A DNA stretch of 15,903 bases, from contig CAZRIE010000096.1 of NCBI GenBank assembly GCA_964600075.1, positions 1 through 15,903 on the forward strand, given 5' to 3'. Positions 1 through 6,202 of the stretch are shown piece after piece (the stretch's first letter is position 1; each line of letters starts with the position of its first letter). The DNA comes from CAZRIE01 sp964600075. GTDB lineage: Bacteria > Bacteroidota > Bacteroidia > Flavobacteriales > Flavobacteriaceae. Both the position numbers and the translations under genes were made by a program. The notes under the pieces were generated by a model that ran no database searches, had not been told where the DNA came from, and saw only the letters and a list, made by a program, of their open reading frames with translations.

Positions 1-2
1 GC

Positions 3-2174
3 CAAGGGGAACATGGCCCACATAGCTTTGTACTCTCTCCTGATGGAAAAGAAATCTATTTTATTGCCGGAAACCATACTTTGATTCCTGAATCACTTTT
101 GGAGAACAGTAGGCTTCCCGTAAATTGGGGCGAAGACAACCTTTTCGAGCCGTATTTAGACGCGAGAGGCCATGCGAACGAAGTTAAGGCCCCGGGCGGC
201 TGGATTACGAAATTCAATCCCGAGGGTACGGAATGGGAATTAATTTCCGCCGGATACCGGAATGCCTTTGATATTGCCTTTAACGAAGATGGCGAATTGT
301 TTGCTTACGACGCTGATATGGAATGGGATATCGGAATGCCTTGGTACCGCCCAACACGAATTTGCCATGTCACCAGCGGAAGTGAATACGGTTGGCGAAC
401 GGGATCTGGTAAATGGCCGGAATATTATCCCGACGCCTTACCAGCGGTACACAATCTCGAACAAGGCTCTCCTACTGCTGTGCTTTCCGGGTCAAAATTA
501 AATTTTCCTGCCAGATATAAAAATGGCCTTTTAATCGTGGATTGGAGTTTTGGCACCGTTTATTTTATCGATTTGAAAACAAATGGAAGCAGCTATATTG
601 CCGAGCGTGAAGAATTTCTTTCGGGTACTCCTCTACCCCTAACCGATATGATTGCGGGTGCCGACGGTAACCTCTATTTTGCTACCGGAGGGCGCAGAAT
701 AAATTCGCATCTGTACCGACTGCGTTATAGCGGAGACGATATGGGCTCAGCAGAAAATACCGCTAATACTAAAGCTGAAAATCTAAGAAAATTACGTCAT
801 TCCATTGAAAAATACCATTCAGAGCAATCGGAAGAGGGCATAGCCCTAGCATGGAAAAACCTGAACCATGAAGACCGGTTCATTCGATATGCTTCGCGTA
901 TCGCTTTGGAAAATCAACCCGTAGACCAATGGGTAAATCGCTTTCTATCTGAAAAAGATGCCACAAAAATTATCGAAGGGAGTATTGCTTTGGCACGGCA
1001 AGGAGATGCTTCTTTACAATCCCAAATTCTTCGCAAGCTCGATCTGATTACTTTAGAAACGCAATTAGCAGAGCAGCAATTGAACCTACTTAGAAGTTAT
1101 GAATTGTTATTCATTAGAATGGGGCAGCCCAATACGGCCGATCGATTGGCCACGGCCAAAAGATTAAAAAGGTATTTTCCACATGCCAACAATGACATGA
1201 ACCGTGAACTGGGCCAGTTGTTATTGTATCTAAAAGCAGATGGCACTACCGAGGCTTTGGTGAAACTATTAAAAAGACATACTGAGCAGAACACAACAGC
1301 GTCGGACAATTTGCTTTCTGAGGAAACTTCATTACGCAGCGAGCAATACGGACCCCTCATTCGTGAGATCATGGCAAAAATGCCTCCCAGCGAATCTATC
1401 TATTATGGGGTGCTTTTGAGCCATGCGGAGCAAGGTTGGACAAAGGACCTTCGAGAGGACTATTTCAATTGGTTTTATGATGTTATGAACGCGCAGGGCG
1501 GTTTGAGCTTTAAAGCCGGTTTGGAAAACATTCGTCTACAGGCCATGACCCACGTTCCTGAAAACGAAAAAGAATATTTTGAAGAATTGACTGGCGTATA
1601 CTCGCCTTCAACAGCCGTGGCCGATTTGCCCCAACCCATAGGCCCGGGAGAAAATTATAGCGGCAAAGATATGAACTATATGCTCTGGGGCGGTGGTATG
1701 GATGAATTCGAAGGTACGTTTGCCGATGGTGAACGCGCTTTTAATGCAGGCATGTGCATTCTGTGCCATAGAATGCGCGGAGAAGGTGGAGCAGCTGGGC
1801 CAGACTTGACTCAAGCGCATACCAAATTCAGTACCTACGAAATGATGTATGCTATATACAGCCCTAACGACGAAATCTCTGATCAATATTCACATACGCT
1901 CTTTCATACCAATGACGGTACTAAAATTGCTGGTCGTGTTTTATCGGAAGAAGGTGATTCCATTTCTTTGGCGCCCAACCCATTTAACGAGAGCTACACG
2001 GTACAAGTGGCAAAAAGCAACATTACCAAACGTGAACTTTCACCCATTAGTCCGATGCCTTCGGGCCTATTGAACCGTTTGAACAAAAACGAGATTATGG
2101 CGCTCAATCTATACCTTATGGCGGGTGGCGACAAGAACCATGAGGTTTATAGCAAAAAGGAAGCTGTTCAATAA
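3..2174 (+). CDS. Beta-propeller dehydrogenase-like protein with C-terminal cytochrome c domain (5' end missing)
   Basis: The frame is open from the first complete codon at base 3, so the gene begins outside the window; 723 codons are visible and the TTG at 81 is only an internal codon. Residues 1 to about 245 look like a sugar-dehydrogenase type beta-propeller (GEHGPHSFVLSPDGKEIY near the edge, then GYRNAFDIAF, DADMEWDIG, HVTSGSEYGWR). Residues about 250-560 are helical and HEAT-like. A single haem c site, CILCH, is encoded at 1755-1769 (visible residue 585), followed by GAAGPDLT as in cytochrome c folds. This order resembles the Planctomycete/Verrucomicrobium-type membrane-bound dehydrogenases with a C-terminal haem-binding domain, also found in Bacteroidetes. 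Family knowledge suggests a periplasmic oxidoreductase passing electrons to haem; the substrate cannot be read from the sequence, and any signal peptide lies outside the window. Confidence 0.82.
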   Translation, partial: QGEHGPHSFVLSPDGKEIYFIAGNHTLIPESLLENSRLPVNWGEDNLFEPYLDARGHANEVKAPGGWITKFNPEGTEWELISAGYRNAFDIAFNEDGELFAYDADMEWDIGMPWYRPTRICHVTSGSEYGWRTGSGKWPEYYPDALPAVHNLEQGSPTAVLSGSKLNFPARYKNGLLIVDWSFGTVYFIDLKTNGSSYIAEREEFLSGTPLPLTDMIAGADGNLYFATGGRRINSHLYRLRYSGDDMGSAENTANTKAENLRKLRHSIEKYHSEQSEEGIALAWKNLNHEDRFIRYASRIALENQPVDQWVNRFLSEKDATKIIEGSIALARQGDASLQSQILRKLDLITLETQLAEQQLNLLRSYELLFIRMGQPNTADRLATAKRLKRYFPHANNDMNRELGQLLLYLKADGTTEALVKLLKRHTEQNTTASDNLLSEETSLRSEQYGPLIREIMAKMPPSESIYYGVLLSHAEQGWTKDLREDYFNWFYDVMNAQGGLSFKAGLENIRLQAMTHVPENEKEYFEELTGVYSPSTAVADLPQPIGPGENYSGKDMNYMLWGGGMDEFEGTFADGERAFNAGMCILCHRMRGEGGAAGPDLTQAHTKFSTYEMMYAIYSPNDEISDQYSHTLFHTNDGTKIAGRVLSEEGDSISLAPNPFNESYTVQVAKSNITKRELSPISPMPSGLLNRLNKNEIMALNLYLMAGGDKNHEVYSKKEAVQ

Positions 2175-2176
2175 AA

Positions 2177-2599
2177 ATGAAGATTTCTGTACACTGAACA
2201 AATTATAGTAATTTGTAGATAGCAGTCGATGAAGCCTTTCCGGCAGATGTACGCAGAATACCTCAGGCCAAAGAAGATAAAAAATAGGTTGCCAATTATC
2301 CGTTCGAGATGTTATATGAAAATCCCTATATATACACTTCTGAGGATGTTTTATTAACTGCATTTGCCATCCGAAAGGAAATACCAAAAAATGAAACGGA
2401 AAAAGCAAAGCACATTTTATTTTCCAAGGGACAACTCTGTTTTCGTGCTTCCTCGCTGACCAAAAGATTTGGCTGGGGCATCCACAATAATGCGGAAATA
2501 AAAATTGCTGTGTTTGTTGAAAAAATGGAAAAATATCAAGAATTCGTTGTTGAGGTTTCCATAAAAAAGGTGAGAACCATGCGTTCAAAACGGGGTTAA
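2177..2599 (+). pseudogene. DUF6157-type protein gene, inactivated by three nonsense codons
   Basis: Translation from ATG 2177 stays in one frame for 140 sense or stop codons to the TAA at 2597, interrupted by TGA 2195-2197, TAG 2216-2218 and TAG 2285-2287. The pieces read MKISVH*TNYSNL*IAVDEAFPADVRR, then IPQAKEDKK*VANYPFEML, then a 96-codon open remainder from ATG 2309 with LYENPYIYTSEDVLL, SKGQLCFRASSLTKRFGWG and a KKVRTMRSKR tail. From memory this is the layout of the small DUF6157 family (about 135-140 aa, function unknown), whose N-terminal part lines up across all three stops. No insertion or deletion is needed. The ATG is 2 nt after the upstream stop, suggesting former co-transcription. 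A truncated product from ATG 2309 is possible, but it would lack the conserved first third. Confidence 0.8.
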
Positions 2600-2636
2600 A
2601 AGAAACGAATCCCGGGTACCAAACCATTCATTTCAT

Positions 2637-2644
2637 TACTTTTG
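2637..2644 (+). promoter_or_regulatory. Candidate Bacteroidetes -7 box for rpe
   Basis: TACTTTTG fits the Bacteroidetes sigma-A -7 consensus TAnnTTTG and lies 26 nt before the rpe start, in the only free gap (2600-2670) ahead of the rpe-ypdA-iaaA run. No TTG was found at the usual -33 spacing, so the call rests on the -7 box and its position. Confidence 0.4.
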
Positions 2645-2670
2645 TATAAATTCTCAAGAGTCGCTATCAA

Positions 2671-3330
2671 ATGAGCAAAATAAAAATTGCCCCTTCCTTA
2701 CTTGCCGCCGATTTTGGCAACTTGCAACGTGATGTCGAAATGGTCAATCAAAGTGAGGCAGACTGGCATCATATCGATATTATGGACGGGGTATTCGTAC
2801 CTAATATTTCTTACGGAATGCCCGTAGTAAAGGCCATCGCCGAACACGCCACCAAAACGTTAGACGTGCATTTGATGATTGTCGACCCAGACCGTTACAT
2901 AAAAACGTTTGCCGAATTGGGTGCCACCAACCTGACCGTTCATTATGAAGCCTGTACCCATTTGCACAGAACTCTTCAAGCTATTAAGTTAACCGGTATG
3001 AAGGCTGGGGTAGCATTAAATCCGCATACAAGTATTCATCTTTTGGAAGATATCATAAAAGATGTTGATTTGGTCTGCGTGATGAGTGTCAATCCGGGAT
3101 TCGGCGGACAGTCATTTATTGAGAATACCTATGAAAAGATAAGAGCTTTAAAAGAATTAATCCAGAGAAAAGGTGCGCAAACCTTGATTGAAATCGATGG
3201 GGGTGTGACCTCAAAAAATGCAAAAGCGTTGGTAGAGGCCGGAGCTGATGTGCTTGTAGCGGGCAGTTTTGTCTTTAAAAGTGAAAAACCCACCAAAACA
3301 ATCAAAGAACTCAAAGAAATCGTAGCCTAA
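2671..3330 (+). CDS. rpe: Ribulose-phosphate 3-epimerase
   Basis: Interconverts D-ribulose 5-phosphate and D-xylulose 5-phosphate in the cytosolic pentose phosphate pathway. The 219-aa product has the usual length and all family signatures: SLLAADFGNL (9-18), HIDIMDGVFVPN (34-45), MSVNPGFGGQSF (138-149) and EIDGGV (174-179). The metal and catalytic ligands H34, D36, H67 and D176 are in their expected places. The start is the first ATG giving the canonical N-terminus MSKIKIAPSLLAADF. Its TAA shares one base with the ATG of ypdA (TAATG), so the two are likely translationally coupled, and a -7 box lies 26 nt upstream. Confidence 0.97.
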   Translation: MSKIKIAPSLLAADFGNLQRDVEMVNQSEADWHHIDIMDGVFVPNISYGMPVVKAIAEHATKTLDVHLMIVDPDRYIKTFAELGATNLTVHYEACTHLHRTLQAIKLTGMKAGVALNPHTSIHLLEDIIKDVDLVCVMSVNPGFGGQSFIENTYEKIRALKELIQRKGAQTLIEIDGGVTSKNAKALVEAGADVLVAGSFVFKSEKPTKTIKELKEIVA

Positions 3331-4313
3331 TGTCAAAATTCGATATTGTAATTGTAGGAGGTGGCCCTATAGGCATTGCCTGTGGTTTAGAGGCCAAACA
3401 AAAGGGGCTAAGCTATGTTATACTTGAAAAAGGACCGATAGTGAACTCGCTTTTCAACTATCCCATAAATATGCAGTTTTTTTCTTCATCGGAAAAATTG
3501 GAAATCGATGACATCCCCTTTATTAGCAAAGAGGCCAAACCCAAGCGGAATGAGGCTTTGGAATATTACCGTAGGATAGTTACTGGTAACCAATTGAATA
3601 TCCATCTTTTTGAAAAAGTAGAAACCGTCACTAAAACAGAGGGTGTCTTTACCGTCGTTTCCAGTAAGGAGACGTACACTTCGAGCAAGGTAATCGTTGC
3701 TACTGGGTTTTATGACCTGCCGAATACGCTAGGTATTCCTGGGGAAAATTTACCAAAGGTCTCACACTACTATAAAGACCCACACTTTTATGCCAGCCAA
3801 AAACTAGCAGTGGCTGGCGCGAGCAACTCTGCCATAGATGCAGCTTTAGAATGTTGGAGAAAAGGATCGGAAGTGTCTTTAATCATAAGAGGCCCGGAAG
3901 TCGGGCAACGCGTAAAGTATTGGGTACGACCCGATATCATTAACCGTATAGAAGAGGGCAGTATAAAAGCGTATTACAATTCTACATTGAAGGAAGTTCG
4001 GGAAACTGAGGTTTTAATAGATACTCCGGATGGCACAATCACTTTGAAAAACGACTTCGTTCTTGCTTTAACCGGTTACATGCCCAACTTTGAGTTTTTG
4101 GAACATATAGGCATCGAACTTTCCCAAGATGAAAAAAGACTTCCGAACTACAATCCTGAAACTATGGAGACCAACGTATCAGGGCTTTATTTAGCTGGGG
4201 TTATCTGTGGCGGAATGGAAACCCATAAGTGGTTTATCGAAAATTCTAGGGTGCACGCACAGATGATTATAAATTCAATACTACAAAACAATCCCGCTGC
4301 CTTAAAAGCATAA
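3330..4313 (+). CDS. ypdA: YpdA-type FAD/NADPH thiol reductase (putative bacillithiol disulfide reductase)
   Basis: Predicted flavoprotein of the YpdA/Bdr family, which uses NADPH to reduce bacillithiol disulfide in Firmicutes. The 327 aa show an FAD-binding GGGPIG (10-15), the YpdA-typical NYPINMQFFSSSEKLEIDD segment, a second dinucleotide site beginning LAVAGASNSAIDAALE (about residues 155-170) and a closing FAD motif LYLAGVICGG. Length and motif order match the family. Position 14 is Ile, where I recall Staphylococcus aureus YpdA having the redox-important Cys14 (GGGPCG), so the mechanism or partner thiol may differ; I believe Ile is usual in Bacteroidetes homologues. The gene overlaps rpe by one base and stops 3 nt before iaaA, so the three are probably one transcript. 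Confidence 0.87.
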   Translation: MSKFDIVIVGGGPIGIACGLEAKQKGLSYVILEKGPIVNSLFNYPINMQFFSSSEKLEIDDIPFISKEAKPKRNEALEYYRRIVTGNQLNIHLFEKVETVTKTEGVFTVVSSKETYTSSKVIVATGFYDLPNTLGIPGENLPKVSHYYKDPHFYASQKLAVAGASNSAIDAALECWRKGSEVSLIIRGPEVGQRVKYWVRPDIINRIEEGSIKAYYNSTLKEVRETEVLIDTPDGTITLKNDFVLALTGYMPNFEFLEHIGIELSQDEKRLPNYNPETMETNVSGLYLAGVICGGMETHKWFIENSRVHAQMIINSILQNNPAALKA

Positions 4314-4316
4314 TAC

Positions 4317-5252
4317 ATGATGCAAACTTTTTCAATAGCCATTCACGGTGGTGCAGGAACTTTGGTCAAGGGTATGATGACCCCAGAAAAGGAAATTGCC
4401 TATAAAAAAGCGTTGGAATTTGCCTTGGACCTTGGGTACGACATTTTGAAAGGCTGTGGTTCGGCTATAGATGCTGTTGAAAAAGCAGTAGTTGCGCTTG
4501 AAGATTCCCCGCTATTCAATGCTGGCAAGGGCAGCGTTTTCACTGCGGATGGCACTCACGAAATGGATGCCGCAATAATGGACGGTAAAACATTAAATGC
4601 CGGCGCAGTCTCCCTTATTTCGGGAATCAAAAACCCAGTGACACTTTCTCGGGATGTAATGGAAAAAAGCGAACATATTTTTCTGGCAGGTGAGGGTGCT
4701 TTGAAATTTGCCAAAAGCTTGGGCTATCGCTTAGAAAAAGATGACTATTTCTACGACGAATTCCGCTACCAGCAGTGGCAACAAATTAAGGATACCGACA
4801 ATTTTCAATTGGACCATTCCCTCAAAAAAGATTCAAAGTTCGGTACGGTAGGTGCCGTAGCCTGTGATCAATCTGGAAATATAGCTGCAGCCACCTCAAC
4901 GGGCGGTATGACCAATAAACGCTTTGGCCGGGTGGGCGATAGCCCAATGATCGGGGTCGGAAACTATGCGAACAACACAACTTGTGCTGTCAGTTGCACG
5001 GGCAGCGGTGAATACTTTATTAAGGGCGTTGTTGCCTACGATGTTTCTTGCCTTATGGAATATAAGGGCCTTTCCTTAATCGATGCGGCATCCGAAGTAG
5101 TGAACAATAGACTTCTCAAAATCGGGGGAGACGGTGGTTTGATCGCTGTAGATGTTCATGGAAATATCGCCATGCCGTTCAATACCGAAGGCATGTATAG
5201 AGCCTGTAGAACCTCAATAGGCGAGAAAACAGTGCTAATTTATTCGGATTAG
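4317..5252 (+). CDS. iaaA: Isoaspartyl peptidase / plant-type L-asparaginase
   Basis: Ntn-hydrolase that cleaves itself and then hydrolyses beta-aspartyl peptides; beside cphB the likely substrate is beta-Asp-Arg, the cyanophycinase product. The 311 aa carry HGGAGT (10-15), an NAGKGSVFTADG segment (68-79) and the maturation site KFGTVGAV, where T177 becomes the N-terminal nucleophile of the beta subunit. The supporting residues T195, R205, D208 and T228-G229 are present. No signal peptide is visible, so it should act in the cytosol with CphA and CphB. Two ATGs stand in tandem (4317 and 4320) and either could start it. It follows ypdA by 3 nt, and its TAG overlaps the cphB stop on the opposite strand. 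A simple asparaginase role is the alternative; the neighbourhood favours dipeptide cleavage. Confidence 0.93.
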   Translation: MMQTFSIAIHGGAGTLVKGMMTPEKEIAYKKALEFALDLGYDILKGCGSAIDAVEKAVVALEDSPLFNAGKGSVFTADGTHEMDAAIMDGKTLNAGAVSLISGIKNPVTLSRDVMEKSEHIFLAGEGALKFAKSLGYRLEKDDYFYDEFRYQQWQQIKDTDNFQLDHSLKKDSKFGTVGAVACDQSGNIAAATSTGGMTNKRFGRVGDSPMIGVGNYANNTTCAVSCTGSGEYFIKGVVAYDVSCLMEYKGLSLIDAASEVVNNRLLKIGGDGGLIAVDVHGNIAMPFNTEGMYRACRTSIGEKTVLIYSD

Positions 5253-6109
5253 ACCAAGGGAGAGTCCAAAGGCAACACCTTCAATTTTCGTTTTCCGATA
5301 TTGAAACGATCGCCATTCGATAAGACATGGGTCTTTAGGTTAGATAACGACATCGGTTCGCCTTCGCCCAATATTTTTTCGTTATTGTGCTTCAATTTAC
5401 TAGGGTCGAACAAGATTACCATACCCGAACCGATGACTTCAAAAGTATTACAGTTTTTAATAACGAGCCCAGTGTCTTCGGCCAATCCGACGCCCAAAAG
5501 ATCAGGAAATTTCGCTACCGCCTCTGCCAACCTACCAAAACGCCCACGACGTATAAAATGTGAATCGATGATAAGGTTAGGAATAAAACCCATTCCTTGT
5601 GCCATACCGACCGCACCTTTTACAAAAGATTCCGTACTACTGCCACCAGTTATCATTTCTTGAGGCATGCACATTGCCCCCGCGCTGGTGCCAGCAATAA
5701 CGATTCTGTCATTGTTATACCGTTCCAATAAAATTTTATGGATTGTTGTATTCCCTATTTTCTCCGTAATGTTAGATTGATTTCCTCCAGAGAACATGAT
5801 ACAATCCGCTCTTTTGATCAAATCGATATATGACTTGTATTCCGATTCCTCACGTTTACGTATGTCCATAACATGAACGTTTCGGCATCCCAACTTTCCG
5901 AAAGCCTTTATATAATTGTCCCCAACTTCTACTGGAATACGTGATGCCGTAGGAATAACCACTATAGTCGAATCCTGACCACCGCTCTCCTTTACAACAC
6001 GAGAAAGAATGCCCTCCTCAATAAATTCGAGGTGATAGGCTTCGTGCGTCTTATCAGTGCCTTTATCCTCATTGCCACCGATAGGTATCAATGTTCCTTT
6101 AACGCTCAT
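5249..6109 (-). CDS. cphB: Cyanophycinase
   Basis: Serine exopeptidase (family S51) that degrades cyanophycin to beta-Asp-Arg dipeptides. The 286-aa protein shows IPIGGNEDKG (8-17), FSGGNQSN (106-113, with Q111), the nucleophile elbow GTSAGAM with S142, and DSHFIRRGRFGRL with D182 and H184. The arginines R188, R190 and R193 fit the ligand-binding arginines of the Synechocystis enzyme, and all these positions are offset by exactly ten from the numbering I recall for that enzyme. No signal peptide is seen, so it is an intracellular mobilising enzyme rather than a secreted scavenger. The ATG lies 93 nt from the divergent cphA start, behind a purine-rich AAGAAG and a -7 box at 6129-6136. The gene converges on iaaA with overlapping stops. 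Confidence 0.95.
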   Translation of the reverse strand: MSVKGTLIPIGGNEDKGTDKTHEAYHLEFIEEGILSRVVKESGGQDSTIVVIPTASRIPVEVGDNYIKAFGKLGCRNVHVMDIRKREESEYKSYIDLIKRADCIMFSGGNQSNITEKIGNTTIHKILLERYNNDRIVIAGTSAGAMCMPQEMITGGSSTESFVKGAVGMAQGMGFIPNLIIDSHFIRRGRFGRLAEAVAKFPDLLGVGLAEDTGLVIKNCNTFEVIGSGMVILFDPSKLKHNNEKILGEGEPMSLSNLKTHVLSNGDRFNIGKRKLKVLPLDSPLV

Positions 6110-6128
6110 TTATTCTTCTTTTGGGGCA

Positions 6129-6136
6129 CAAAAATA
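6129..6136 (-). promoter_or_regulatory. Candidate -7 box for cphB
   Basis: On the minus strand this reads TATTTTTG, fitting TAnnTTTG, 19 nt before the cphB ATG in the cphB-cphA divergent gap (6110-6202). No TTG stands at a proper -33 distance. No equally good box was found for cphA in the same gap; TATCTTGA at 6161 is a poor fit. Confidence 0.33.
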
Positions 6137-6202
6137 CAGTTATCAATCGAAAAAATGTTATATCTTGATGAATTAACTCTGAACCCTTTAAAATCTTCAT
6201 CG

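Noticed and set aside
2109..2627. 172-codon minus-strand open frame
   Set aside because: It lies opposite the end of the dehydrogenase gene and the DUF6157 relic, is rich in Phe/Trp/His as expected of an antisense shadow, and resembles no family.
6032..6202. Upstream extension of the cphA frame to 6032
   Set aside because: It would run antisense through the start of cphB; ATG 6203 gives the canonical CphA N-terminus MKIREINAMRG and the usual length.
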